Shown: positions 43,501 through 53,773 of the stretch, piece after piece
Layout of the letters: every line of letters starts with the position of its first letter
How positions within the stretch are numbered: the first letter of the stretch is position 1
NCBI RefSeq assembly: GCF_019059575.1
Contig: NW_024881599.1
Location: 992,001 to 1,056,000, forward strand
Length of the DNA stretch: 64,000 nt
Direction of reading: 5' to 3'
Origin: Amphibalanus amphitrite
Taxonomy: Eukaryota > Arthropoda > Thecostraca > Balanomorpha > Balanidae
The notes under the pieces: generated by a model
What the model saw: only the letters and a program-made list of their open reading frames with translations
Databases searched by the model: none
What the model was told of the DNA's origin: nothing
Made by a program: the position numbers and the translations under genes

Positions 43501-45885
43501 CCGGCACAATTTTAGATGAAATAATTCCGAATTGCGGTTTCTGATGACATTTTCTTCTGACATTACTTTATGTGCAGGCACAAATACAGCAATTTTTGTT
43601 GTTTAATCGCATTGGCTTTTAATCACAAGATACCGTAGGCGACAGGTGCAACTTGCAGCGTTATTCCTGACAAAGTGATCGGCACATCTGTCTGTCTGGC
43701 CTGTTAGGTTCGTATGCGTAATGCAACATTTCATAAGGCTCTACATTGAGTGCATGTTTGAGGTGCCGATATATCGACCTCTCACCGCGCGGGTTATATT
43801 TATCAGATTTTCTGCCTGTCTGCCTAATTGAATGATTGACTTCATCCGTCTATCTCCGCTGTCTGTATTTATTTAGTTGAACATAACCTGATTATCTACC
43901 TTCCACCCAGTATATGTCTGTCTAACGCCGTGCACCTCCGCCCAGGCGAGGGCGAGACGCGCCCGGACGACATCCAGCTGAAGGAGGTGGGCGCCAGGGT
44001 GCTGGAGCCCGGCTACGTCGGCTGGCTGACGTTCAACGTGTCCAGCGCCGCAGACCTGTGGCGCATGTTCCCCCACTCCAACCTCGGTCTCTTCATGGAG
44101 GTCAGTGCTGCAGGCCGATCTTACAATTACAAATATATAGGTACACAAAGTGGATTGGGAAGGGTCTCGCTGAGGGATAGCTATTCAGCAATAAATGGGT
44201 ATTGATATGACTCTTTCCGACGACAGCAGATCAGTCGCTAGTTGATTGGCAGGACTCGCCGTCCGTTTAGTGCCTGATCCATGGTACGGATTAGCCTCAG
44301 GCACAGCCTGAAGCTATAGCACAACCGGGACTTGGCCAAAAATGGCTCCTCTGAGAAGACACACGGAACCGCCTTAGTCTGAAGCTTGACGCTGACGCCC
44401 CTTCAGTGCGCCTCTGCAATTGAGTTGAGTGTCAATCAAATAATATGGCAGAAGACGTACAGATGAGAAACAAGATGAATGGTATTTTTATCGAGGGCTC
44501 TTTGTAGCGATCCGGCTAAGGCCGGCTTGTGGCTTTTTCGCGGTGGTATGGTATTACCATTGCGAGAACAACTAGGATCTGCTGGATGATCCTCGATAAT
44601 GGCAGTGACGATGCTGCTGCCTGAACTCGGGGAAATTCCAGATGGGCCACGCAGGAGAACGAATTAATGTGCGGGTATTCGAGCATAAAATTCTGAATCT
44701 TCCACCAACGATTATAAGACCCTGCCGGCTAACGACCTCAGCGACCTTTAAAAATTAAAATAATTAATTTGACCTCATCCTCCCAAAACGCTTCGTTGAA
44801 CCAAGCACAGGTAATATGCAATGCAAAAAAAACTGTAATTACTAGTCCCCACTAAAATCTAAAACATAGCCTTATGCTAATGAATTAAACAAAAAAAAAA
44901 GATGAAGAGAGATCACTTCAGTGACGATCATCAGCTATGCTGAATTCTACAAAATGCTTATCATGTTTTTAAAACAGGCAAGTTGCTGAGTGCTGACCTT
45001 TACCAACAGCTTAGCTGTTCTGTATACGGTGTCCAGCTTCCACAATCGTCCGTGAACGAAGATGTTTACAGACACTTAAAGCTGCAAAGCCGTCTCGCTT
45101 TATGACCTTTGGTGACCTCTGTTGAGCTGGGTGTCTCCGGATGATCCCCGAGGGCCCTAGCCTCTAACACCTCTCATCTGACCTTTGCTAGCCTCTGGTG
45201 ACCTAGGTGTCCCCAGGCGAGCTCCAAGGACTCTAACGTGTCTCATCTGACCTCAGCTGACCTCTGGTGACCCATGTGTCCCCAGGTAACCTCCGAGGGC
45301 CCTAACGCCTCTCATCCGACCTCTGTTGACCCGGATGTCCCCAGGTGACCTCCGAGGGCGGAGAGCAGCTGGTACCGGGTCAGGTCGGACTGGTGGACGC
45401 CTACGGAGAGCAGGCGCGCCAGCCGTTCATGACTGCGTTCTTCAAGCAGCAGCAGTTGAAGCGTCCGCTGCCGCGTCTCTCCCGCTTCAAACGGTCCCCG
45501 AACGGAAAACGGTCAGTACTGGGAGCGCCCTTGAGTCGGTCAGGCGGTGAAGAAACGGGCTGATTGGTCCATTAACACTCGTCAGGCCAGTCCCTTTTCA
45601 ATAATGCGACCGGCCAGCATTGACCAGCTCAGGTAAGGCCAGCATGTTGGTATGATTAGTGCAGCAGTCGGCACGCCCAAAAACCCCAATAAACAAACAA
45701 TGCATCAACCCCCGTCTGCGGCTTTTCAGGGGCAAGAAGAAGCGCAATCGCAGCAACTCCCAGACGAGTTCGTCCAGTCTGAAGGACTACATACAAAAAC
45801 AGGAGTTCAGCGTCTGCCAGAAACGCAACCTGTACGTCAGCTTCCGGGACCTCGGCTGGCAGGACTGGATCATTGCACCCGACGG
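34302..45885 (+). CDS. gbb: BMP5-8 / glass-bottom-boat type TGF-beta ligand, last exon(s) not found
   Basis: Six exons (34302-34566, 38880-39045, 39672-39802, 43946-44100, 45345-45511, 45730-45885) join without frame conflict into 346 codons. The N-terminus is a signal peptide ([13 protein letters not shown]). The prodomain shows the BMP5-8 signature HRRPRPAF...[12 protein letters not shown], then [23 protein letters not shown] and [16 protein letters not shown] and GKKKR are basic cleavage sites for a proprotein convertase. The mature domain opens with the first conserved Cys in [18 protein letters not shown] and ends at WIIAPDG, the usual exon border. The ligand would be secreted, dimerise and signal through BMP receptors. 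The remaining cystine-knot exon (YYCxGEC...CGC) was not found up to base 64000. Coding DNA is GC-rich compared with the flanking repeats, and a CpG-rich stretch covers the promoter. The family is clear; gbb orthology rather than another BMP5-8 paralogue is inferred. Confidence 0.88.
34900..35290. other. Intron 1 repeat debris
   Basis: Contains G-run/C-run pieces near 34928 and 35118-35140 and runs into the inverted partial TTAA-type element at 35270. No CDS. Confidence 0.4.
35270..35707 (-). mobile_element. Truncated TTAA-type element (relative of 46130-47321)
   Basis: Matches 46130-46580 in inverse orientation, from ATATATTCCGG to the G-run/C-run hairpin and CCGCCTGGAAGG, ending at TTAA 35708-35711. 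The other end is missing. Confidence 0.7.
35712..36574 (+). mobile_element. TTAA-flanked MITE, family 2-like
   Basis: TTAA lies at 35708-35711 and 36575-36578. The ends are CCCTCGCTCGTATAG and inverse-like TACGGGCGAGGG. G-run/C-run hairpins with GGTTTGAATGGACC or GGTCCAACGGACC loops. AGGTCA tracts at 36018-36060 and TGACCTGACC at 36220-36250. The TTAA at 35708 is shared with the truncated element on its left. Confidence 0.78.
37177..38160. mobile_element. hAT-like element with GTTCGCGAAC palindromes, 984 bp
   Basis: The ends CAGGGTTTGGTGTTTG and CAAACACCAAACCCTG are inverted repeats. CGAAACA lies immediately outside each end, a 7-bp match, perhaps an 8-bp duplication with one loss. Both subterminal zones are packed with GTTC(A/G)CGAAC palindromes. 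The centre (about 37330-37500) is a decayed TTAA-type fragment with a G-run/C-run pair and AGGTCA words. No transposase. Confidence 0.7.
38880..39045 (+). CDS. gbb: BMP gene exon 2
   Basis: Acceptor CCGCCAG, donor GTCAGT, phase 1 in and phase 2 out (TG of a Trp codon). Encodes the prodomain segment with [20 protein letters not shown]. Confidence 0.85.
39672..39802 (+). CDS. gbb: BMP gene exon 3
   Basis: Acceptor TTGTCCAG, donor GTGAGC. Completes LW-FDLTEVP and LRVYQGY of the latency-associated domain; phase 1 out. Confidence 0.87.
39818..39895. repeat. (GTT/GTC)n trinucleotide repeat right after BMP exon 3
   Basis: Interrupted GTTGTC/GTTGCT run starting about 15 bases inside the intron. Confidence 0.8.
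40290..40578. repeat. ~101-bp repeat with CCCGATCGGGAT palindrome, also at 41500-41580
   Basis: Copies carry CCGATCCCGATCGGGAT, GCACGGCCGGTT and CGGACCGCCTTATG. The array is interrupted by the TTAA element at 40579-41495 and continues at 41500. A diverged relative lies at 42590-42780. Confidence 0.7.
40579..41495. mobile_element. TTAA-flanked MITE inserted in a tandem repeat
   Basis: TTAA lies at 40575-40578 and 41496-41499. The left end is CCCTAGAACGCC, the right end inverse-like TCGTGCGAGGG, with subterminal G-run/C-run hairpins. The neighbouring repeat unit has an uninterrupted TTAA at 40476-40479 in the same context, which serves as a paralogous empty site and shows that TTAA was duplicated on insertion. 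AGGTCA and TGACCT tracts at 40915-40955 and 41055-41090. No CDS. Confidence 0.85.
41600..43945. other. BMP intron 3 sequence, no gene recognised
   Basis: Two overlapping + strand frames at 41616-42074 (152 and 116 codons) lie in different phases without recognised motifs. A diverged copy of the GATCGGGAT repeat is at 42590-42780. From 42800 to 43945 nothing can be assigned. Confidence 0.4.
43946..44100 (+). CDS. gbb: BMP gene exon 4
   Basis: Acceptor CCGCCCAG, donor GTCAGT, phase 0 out. Encodes [17 protein letters not shown], the conserved end of the prodomain core. Confidence 0.87.
44101..45105. other. BMP intron 4, no gene recognised
   Basis: No recognisable repeat ends or coding exons apart from the 69-bp repeat that follows. 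Confidence 0.4.
45106..45372. repeat. 69-bp tandem repeat containing copies of the exon 5 splice acceptor
   Basis: Three to four copies with period about 69 (CTCATC at 45173, 45242 and 45311). Each carries TGACCTCTG-like words and GTGTCCCCAG followed by a copy of the first bases of exon 5 (CTCCGAGGGC). The last copy is the acceptor actually used, at 45343-45344. Confidence 0.8.
45345..45511 (+). CDS. gbb: BMP gene exon 5
   Basis: Acceptor GTCCCCAG, donor GTCAGT. Encodes [17 protein letters not shown] and the basic RFKR site that separates prodomain from mature ligand; phase 2 out. Confidence 0.87.
45730..45885 (+). CDS. gbb: BMP gene exon 6 (start of mature domain)
   Basis: Acceptor GCTTTTCAG, donor GTAAGT. 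Holds a second basic site GKKKR, a Ser-rich spacer, then [18 protein letters not shown] and WIIAPDG. Only the first cystine-knot Cys is encoded here. Confidence 0.9.
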
Positions 45886-46129
45886 GTAAGTGGTATTGGT
45901 CATGTTGGCTATGAAAGTTTATTTTACATATTCACATGCATCCTAATCTTTATCAGAAAACATTTTAGCGAGTCAATACATCGGAATTCTTGCTAAGAAA
46001 AAAATGTCGCTGAAACCTAACATTCTTATTACTATTGCGCGTTGAGCTTGTCAAAGTAAAAATTATCAGTAGGGCTAAACGGATACGGACTGTATGCATG
46101 GTCTGCTCTTCCATACCTAGGCAGTTTTA

Positions 46130-47321
46130 CCTTCCAGGCGGTGGGGGGGGGGGCATTTTTTTGCCCCCCTTTAGTTTTTTCGATATATCTCGAGAACCGC
46201 TGCGCCGATCGTCACCAAACTTTCGGTACCCTCCCGGGAGCAGCTAGCGCACATGGTGACCAAAAATTTTTCCAAAGGCTATGATAGGTTGGCCGCTAAT
46301 GACGTCAGAGTGACGTCATTTTTGCCATTTTCGACCCAAAAAAAGGTTTCGCGGGAAGAGCTGTCGGGCCTACAGCTTTAGAGGTATAGAAAAATGTTTC
46401 AGACATAAAAGGTGTAGAATCAAAAGGGCTACAAAACTGCTATTTCGGTTTTTCGATTTTTTTGGATTTTGACCCCCAAAAATCAAAAAATAGATTTTTT
46501 GAATATAATAGCCAAAAAATCCAAAAAGTTTTTTGAATTTCGAAAAAAAAAACGGAATATATGTGATAGCCCCTACCGCCTTCTACCTACATACCAAATT
46601 TGAGATCGATACCTCTTTTTTTAGCCAAGTTATAGCGAAAAACTGTTCAAAATTGATGACGTCAAATTTTCAAACTCAATTTTTAGCAATTCTAGACCTC
46701 GTAGCGCAAAACAAAGACCACCATTAGACTCCCCGTGGCAAGCTGCATCGAATCGATACCCATTTTATGCAAAAATATCAACTTTGAAATTTGACCTTTT
46801 TTGACCTGACCTTGACCTGACCTCCACCAGAAAGTGACCTAAACCGTACCTGATGGTCTTATAACCAACACCATTGAGTTGGAAATGAAAAACTGGCCAT
46901 AAAACATGCATCGCATAACCTTAGTAAAGTTGGGCTCATGTGGTGACCCTTGGTGACCTTTGGTGACCTGACCTGTGACCTGACCTTGTATGAACAGTGA
47001 CCTCTAATAGCAACATATATACTAGACAACTGACGCCTTATCGCTGATTTTCGACAAAATGCGTTTTACTCGGTGTTATAGCGCTTTCCCTAGAAGCCCC
47101 GTGAACGGTGAAACATTTTATCTTTGACCTGACCTGTGACGTCATCGGTGACCCCGAGGTCAATGAAATTTGGTTTCCCTCAACAAATTTGACAGGGCTA
47201 TCGAACGCCGTTTGAATTTTCCGGATCCGTCCAGTAGTTTCGGAGATACGGGGGGGGGGCAAAAAAGTGCCCCCCCCCCACACCGCGCGGAAGTTGGCTG
47301 GTAGGCCCACCGCCTGCCGGG
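46130..47321. mobile_element. TTAA-type MITE with one decayed border
   Basis: The right border is intact (CGCCTGCCGGG then TTAA 47322-47325). The left border reads TTTTACCTTCCAGGCGG, where the inverse end at 35708 has TTAACCTTCCAGGCGG. G-run/C-run hairpins at 46141-46167 and 47250-47279. TGACCTGACC tracts at 46800-46830 and 46955-46990. No CDS; the 47038-47310 minus frame is a shadow. Confidence 0.72.
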
Positions 47322-47327
47322 TTAAGC

Positions 47328-47544
47328 GTGCTAGTAATTTTAATTAGCGTTCATGTTACTGGACTACTTACATACGAAGTCAGGGGTAAACCTTGTTGCC
47401 GTGCGTTTAGCCGCTTTAATTTCTCATCCGGCGAAACTTGTAATCTAATGAAAGTCCTGAGGCACTGTGGGTACCTGAGATTATCACCATGTCGTCGGTA
47501 TTTAATTACGCTGCGTACCTCCGGGTCTGCGACCTTCAGGCAAC
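47328..47544. other. Host sequence 5' of the LINE insertion
   Basis: Open in the frame of the following LINE ORF only by chance. The LINE coding part begins after the target duplication at 47533-47544. No product recognised. Confidence 0.4.
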
Positions 47545-48995
47545 TCAAAAAGCTGTCCGGCCGCAGCTGGGGCCTGGAAGAGCGCCAGCTCCGTGTGGTG
47601 GCCCAGGGGTACATCCGTGGGGCCATGGAGCACGCGGCAGCAGCGTGGCTCCCGGCGACGCCCCCCTCGCACGTGGAGCTGTTGGAGAGAGAGATGAGGG
47701 CGGTGGCGCGTATCATCGCCGCATGCCCAATCTCCACTCCGGCCCACGCGGTGATGGCGGAAGCGGGCCTAGTGCCAGTCGCAGCTAGAAGGGAGTCCCT
47801 AGCGGCGAGATTCCTGGCCAAAGCACTGGCTCTACCCCCGGAAGACCCTCTGAGGAGAGTAGCGGAGGCCTGTCCCACCGTACGCCTGAAGAGTACCGGG
47901 GGATGGCGCTCTCTGGGCCGGGAAGTCTGGACGGCGGCCGGTGTTGCGGGCCCCATCGAGCCGATGATCTCCCGCCGCCCCCCGCCGTGGACGGGTGCGG
48001 CTGGTGTCTCGCTGGCCCTGGATGTCGGCGAACTGCCGCTGGGCGCGTCGGCGGCGGACAGAAGACGGGCGGCGGAGAGGTGCCTGGGAGGCCTAACCCA
48101 GTGCGCGACCTGGATCTGGACGGACGGCTCGGCGGAGGGCGGAGTGGACAATGGAGGCGCTGGCGCGCTGGTGGTTCGCCCGGGAGGAGAGGAGCAGGAA
48201 CTGCGAGCTCCGGCGGGCCGGCTGTGTTCCAGTTACCGGGCCGAGATGGTGGCTCTGGCCACGGCGCTGAGCTGGCTGCTGGACCACCCAGAGGAGGACC
48301 CGGGCGACCCGGTGATACTGTGCACCGACAGCCAGTCGGCTCTATCGGCCCTGCGCGCGGGACCGGCGGCCCAGCGATCACGGCTGGGTGCCACAATATG
48401 GCAGGCCCTGCTTATGCTGGCGGAGCGGGGCCGCCGGGCCCATCTACAGTGGGTTCCCTCCCACTGCGGGCTGGAGGGTAACGAACGCGCGGACATCCTG
48501 GCTAAGGAGGCGGCACAGCTGCCGCAGGAATCAGCCCCACTGGACGTTCAGACGGTCCACCGAGCGGCGGCAAGATCGGCGCGGGCGCGAGCGACGGCGC
48601 GGTGGCCCGAGGGATGGTACCGGGACCTCATGGGTTCGCGCCCCCCGCCGCCGGTGGCCGGCCTGGACCGTACGAGGGCGGCCGATGTCCACCAGTTACG
48701 AGCCGGTCACTGGTCGGCGTCGGCACAATATCTACACAGGATTGGAAGAAACCCTGGCGGGCGCTGCGAACAATGCAGTAGCCTCAGGTGCCCGGCGGCG
48801 CGGTGCATCATCTGCAAAGAAGAGGCGGACACACCGAGACATGTCCTGGCGCGCTGCCCGGCCCTGATGGGAACCCGCATGCGCGTGCTGGGGACTATAC
48901 ACCCACATCTGAGGGACCTGCGGGACGACGACGTGGTGGCGGCCCTGGCGGCCGCTGCCAGGTCCCTCCAGAGCCGTTCGGCTACGCTCGACTGA
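47545..48995 (+). CDS. RNase H-bearing non-LTR retrotransposon ORF2, 3' part
   Basis: This frame encodes the RT thumb, a full RNase H and a C-terminal zinc knuckle of a LINE polymerase. The RNase H catalytic acids are in WTDGSAEGG, the Glu of SYRAEMVAL, ILCTDSQSAL, and the final HCGLEGNERADILAKEA. The knuckle is CIICKEEADTPRHVLARC, preceded by CEQC. RNase H after the RT is known in the I, R1, LOA, Ingi/Vingi and Tad groups; which one applies here cannot be decided by eye. The copy lacks endonuclease and catalytic RT, so it is 5'-truncated and inactive. Its coding DNA is very GC-rich compared with its surroundings. The frame extends back to 47328 through the insertion junction, but that part is not LINE-derived. 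Confidence 0.85.
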
Positions 48996-49022
48996 GCGGA
49001 GGGACTACAACAACAACAACAA
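47545..49022 (+). mobile_element. 5'-truncated LINE with (CAA)n tail and 12-bp target duplication
   Basis: CCTTCAGGCAAC occurs at 47533-47544 and again at 49023-49034, right after the CAACAACAA tail. Both borders are therefore exact. Confidence 0.88.
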
Positions 49023-49034
49023 CCTTCAGGCAAC

Positions 49035-49560
49035 ACATCCACTGCATTCTCAATAGCAAGACACGTGACAAAGGTCGCCTTCTGCGACGCTGACTATCGC
49101 ACGACTCCGTCGCCGTTCGTTACAAAATACGCATCAATGACGCGCGACATCAACACCGGAAATCTGTGCTAGACTACTCATGCTTTCTACTTATCATACA
49201 AATGTCGCGTCCGCTTCCGACTGCTCCGTGACGATATATCATCTGGCCTGACATTTCGCCTGACCTCTGAGGGCAGTCCCGTCTAGTCCCGTCCTCACTC
49301 ACAAGTCTTTGATCTCGCGCGACGTCTTAGCCAGAAGTACCACCCTGGAGCAGTAATTGCTCAGCCCTACCCCACCTGGGAGCTCAGTGCCAGCGAGTTT
49401 GTCCCCAGCTGACCTATCACTGACCTTTCCACCGACACAGACAGTGACAATGTCACGGCACACTAAACTTGTCCGGAACACAGTGGCGCACAAATTTATG
49501 TAGAACGCCGCTCACATGAGATGTTACTTCACCCTCAACATGCCACAACATACCAGACTT
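49035..49560. other. No gene recognised
   Basis: Short frames only, with no repeat ends that I can pair. Confidence 0.4.
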
Positions 49561-49564
49561 TTAA

Positions 49565-50400
49565 CCTTCACCCCAGTGGGGGGGGGGGGGCATATGTTAC
49601 CACCCTGTCGCGTTTTTTGCGTGTGAATAAAAAACCGCAGTGCGTAGCGCCGCGCCGCTTGGGGTAGCTTTTGTACATCAATTTTGGACAATGTGTGAAA
49701 TTTTTGACCCCAGGTCATGTCAGGTCAGGTCACCAGGTCAATTTAACTGAGCAAGCCTAAAAAAGTTTGCAAACATGTCCAGCCTGCAGTGTTTGACAGA
49801 AAGGTTTTAAACTTGGTGGATTGCATGATGTAATGGGCGCCTATAATTTGTATATCTCGGATTTTTTATATCCGTGCCCTAAGGTCAGGCCAGTGGCGTG
49901 ACCTTACCATTATAAGTCAATGGAGAAAAATGAAAAAGCCTCTAGATCCGTGTGTACGCATAGGAACAGTCCAAATATTTCAGAATCACAATGATTTGGA
50001 CCACCCGTGACGACCAATGTGTCTTTTTTGCTGATAAGCTCTAGAAAGGTCATCCGAGGTCATTTGAGGCTACAAACAGATGTTTGCCAATAACTCTCGA
50101 TTGGAAAGAGATAGAACGCTGGGGATGGTCTCATTGTGTTTGTATTGCCGAGACGCATCGACTGATATGCAACATGACCTTTTCCGGTCAGGTCATGACC
50201 CTGACCTGAGGTCAAATTTTCAAGTTGACCTTTCAAGGTCAAATTATAGTTCATTCGATGCGTATCGGCGAGAGGAACACGATTCTGGCAATAGATATGT
50301 CGTGGCATAGACCTCTGTATACCTGGACTGGACACAGAAAATCTGGCCATGACCACAATGGCCCTAAAAGTAAACGCTTATAACTTGAGTGTCAGGTTAC
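49565..50400 (+). mobile_element. One-ended relative of the TTAA elements
   Basis: TTAA at 49561-49564 is followed by CCTTCACCCCAGTGGG, a G-run, and later AGGTCAGGTCAGGTCA (49720-49740) and TGACCTGAGGTCA (50195-50215). No matching right border was found. Confidence 0.45.
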
Positions 50401-50631
50401 ATACGACGTCCATTTTTTCACCGTCGCATAGCCCCATTCATTGAAAATGATGAGGACCATCCGCCGAACCGATGCGGTGTGATGGGGGAGGTCCTGCACG
50501 TGGCGCGTGAGAGATGTTTATGAAAATGGCAAGACGGTATCTCGGGAACGGCTGGGCCGAATGAGTCCAGATTTGGAACACAGCTAGGTATAACAAATTG
50601 GTCAATAACGTAGGGCCCAATTTTGAGGTAC

Positions 50632-51165
50632 CAATGCACGTGCGCACGTGAGCACCCCTTTTCTGTATCTTAGAAACTACTCGTCCGATTTTGCTGAAAT
50701 TTGATATATAGCCAGACACTCAGCAACCAATACGGGTGCACACCTCAAATATGAGGTGCAGCTGCACGTGCGCACGTGCACACCCCTTTTCTGTATCTCA
50801 GAAACTACTCGTCCGATATTGCTGAAATTTGCTATATAGCCAGACACTCAGCAACCAATACTGGTGCACACCTCAAATATGAGGTGCAGCTGCACGTGCG
50901 CACGTGCACACCCCTTTTCTATATCTTGGAAACTAGCGGTTCGATTTTGCTGAAATTAACTATGCAGCAAGATAGGCACTAAGCAATATTGCTGGTGCAC
51001 ACCTCAAATATGAGGTGCAGCAGCACATGCGCACGTACACACCACTCTTCTATGTCTCGGAAACTAGCGGCTCAATTTTGCTGAAATTAACTATGCAGCA
51101 AGATACTAAGCAATGACGCTGGAATAATAATGCTCAGCAATGATGATGCTGGTGTTAGGTGTACC
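50632..51165. repeat. ~128-bp tandem repeat with double E-box palindrome
   Basis: Four copies (palindrome near 50636, 50764, 50892 and 51023) of GCACGTGCGCACGTGC followed by CACCCCTTTTCTGTATCT, GAAACTA and TTTTGCTGAAATT. The array resumes at 52387 after an inserted element. Confidence 0.85.
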
Positions 51166-51167
51166 TA

Positions 51168-52384
51168 GGGGAAAGTGGGTGTATTGCGCCCTCCTAACCA
51201 ATTGCGCCCACCAACATTCCCACGAATTCAATGGCATGTTTATAATTTTGTGTTCGAAAACAACATTTTCATCACCTGATAGTTCATTTTATGGCCCAAG
51301 CTCTCCGACGAAGCCAATCAGCAGGGCTCAATTACGCCATCAAAGATATTACGGCGTTTTCTTAGCTTTCTTGCAGTATTTTGAACCGTTGGCTATAAAA
51401 ATATGTTATACGTGTGTGATTTTCAGAGTGATATTTAGAAAGAAAGACCATTTTTTCATTATATTTCACTTAAACAGTAAACTTCCTTCAGCATATTTAT
51501 GAAAACTTCTACGCTTTTATTAAAAAGTACCTCAATTCTAATTGCGTCCATGGCAATTGCGCCATGGGGGCGCAAATAGAATAATGGTGTAGCTATTGTA
51601 TCACGACAGTATGAATGCATCATTAACTGATTGCAATAAAGAAGAAGTTTAATGCCAGGCAGGGGAGCAGCCCGCTGTCGCCAGTCCGCAAATTATTTCT
51701 CTCGTCAAACTTATAATGCAGCTGCCATTTAGGCTGCGAACTTGTGGTATAATTGACAAAATATGGCATTTTCAACATTGACTCGGGCGTGAGGGGTGAC
51801 AGCTATGATCAAAAAGTAAAAACTGATGTCAACAAGTTGTCGAAACGATGAAAATGAATAATTTTGAGAGAAACGATTGAAAATTTAACCGTATAGGTGC
51901 ATACTTTCACATATATCTCGTCGGTTACATAAAACGTTTTCGTTGCACTTTTACAAACATACGGACACATGTAAAGTTATTTACCTGGGCAAAAAAACAT
52001 CGCGATTTATATCTACATTTATTATTTACCCAGCCTGATTAACATTATAGATGTTTAAGTAAGCCGCAATGACATTACACTGCCGGGGTGTATGCATTCC
52101 GTCTCATTCGCTTAGCCATGTTTAAGTATAGGGCGCAATTGGATTCTAATTGCGCCATCCCCCTGGCGCAATTTACAGCAGTTGTCGGTAAATGCGCCCT
52201 TTTGCATGTTTCTGAAAAAGCAGCTGTCGGAAGCAAACGAAACATTCTTAATTGATCGGGAGGCTCTTAAATCGTAGCTAATGAGTTCCTCTTTGAAGTG
52301 GTTACCAGTGCATGCTTATATCTCCAGCGGTTTTCTTACAATTAGCGTTTTTTCTTAAGGTGGCGCAATTCACCCTCCTTCCCC
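51168..52384. mobile_element. TA-flanked element rich in TTGCGCC, 1217 bp
   Basis: Inverted ends GGGGAAAGTGGGTGTATTGCGCC and its inverse-like partner at 52358-52384, with TA on each side (51166-51167 and 52385-52386). Internal ATTGCGCC/GGCGCAAT words recur near 51541-51575 and 52135-52195. It splits the 128-bp array, whose sequence resumes without loss. No intact transposase frame; the 120-codon frame at 51140-51502 crosses the border and is not called. Confidence 0.75.
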
Positions 52385-52386
52385 TA

Positions 52387-52475
52387 CATCTTAAATTTGG
52401 GATGCAGCAGCACGTGGGCATGTGCAGTGTGCACACTCTTTGTTGTGCCTCGGAAACTGAGCGTCCTCGCTCATG
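52387..52475. repeat. Continuation of the 128-bp array
   Basis: AAATTTGGGATGCAGCAGCACGTG and GCCTCGGAAACT match the array consensus left of the insertion. Confidence 0.65.
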
Positions 52476-52596
52476 CTTTTAGTCGCCTTAATTGATAGTC
52501 TGAGACACTGATCGCTTATTTTTTACGTTCAACGGGTCTGCTAGAGGCACGGGAGCACAGGAAAATAGTCACCTTAAGCCAGGTTCTTGTTGTTAA

Positions 52597-53769
52597 CCCG
52601 CGCCCCGCTGGGGGGGGGGGGGCAGAATCTGCCCCCCACCCGTTTTTCGCCAATAACTTCTAAACGCGTTACGCCAGCGACGTCACACCTTCAGTACCTT
52701 ATCATACATCAATTTGACACGTTCTCTGAAAATTTGAACGAAATCCGTCGGAAAATTTTTGAGAAATTGACGTTTTAGTGACGTCATGTTCGCCATTTTC
52801 GCCTCAAAAACGGCAAAATTTCAAACGCCGCTAACATCTTCATTTTTAAAGGAATCAAGACGTAACAAAAAGGTTATACGTGATTCCACGTTGTCTATCA
52901 AATGGCTATCTCGGTTTTTTGAAAATTTTGGATTTTGGCCCAAAATTTTTCAAAAAACTGATTTTTTTTTAAAATAGTTATAAAATCCAAAATTTTGAGT
53001 GTATCGAAAAAACCGGAATATATGTCAGAGAAGTGGTCAATGTGCATCTACATACCAATTTTCAGAAGAATCGGTTCAAAAATGTGGGAGTTATTCAAAA
53101 TTTTATGACGTCACGACACACAAAATTTTTGAAAAATGATTTTTTTGGAAGTTCTAGACCTCGTACGGAAACAAAAATAGCACCATTCGATTCGCCGTGA
53201 AAAACTGCATCAGATAGACACCTTTTTGGGCCTTAACAACCAACTTACAAATTTGACCTCACTTGACCTGACCTTGACCTGACCTCGACCTGAAATTCAT
53301 CCAGAGGTGGTCCATATCACTTATGGAGTGTGCCTATTGAATTCTATGAGTAAAATGAACCATAAAACATGTGTCGCACATGCCCTTTTCTATATTTTGT
53401 TTTTGGTGACCTGACCTGACCTGACCTTGACCTTGACCTTTGAATGACATTTTATGCAACGAATATTGTCTTGGTAGTCTAAGAACACGTTTTGGGCAAT
53501 CAGTCTCAGTCCATTCTTCGGCAACTACGGTGCAAGGCCGATACTGTAGAAACTTGCATTTTGTACCCTTGACCTGACCTTGACCTGACCTCTGACCTAC
53601 TTAAGCAAAAAAATTTGGGCTCTTAAGATCCGCCTTGTTGAGAGCTTTCGATTGCCGTTTTCCCCGTCTTTCTACGACCATCGGTTCGGAAGTTACACAG
53701 GGGGGGGGGGCAGAATCTGCCCCCCCCCCAGCAGGGCGCGTATGGCTGAATAGCCCAGCGGGGCGCGGG
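52597..53769 (-). mobile_element. TTAA-flanked MITE, inverted twin of 3919-5095
   Basis: TTAA lies at 52593-52596 and 53770-53773. The reverse complement follows 3919-5095 almost base for base, including the second GCGCCCTGCTGGG block and the AGGTCA tracts. Non-coding. Confidence 0.85.
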
Positions 53770-53773
53770 TTAA

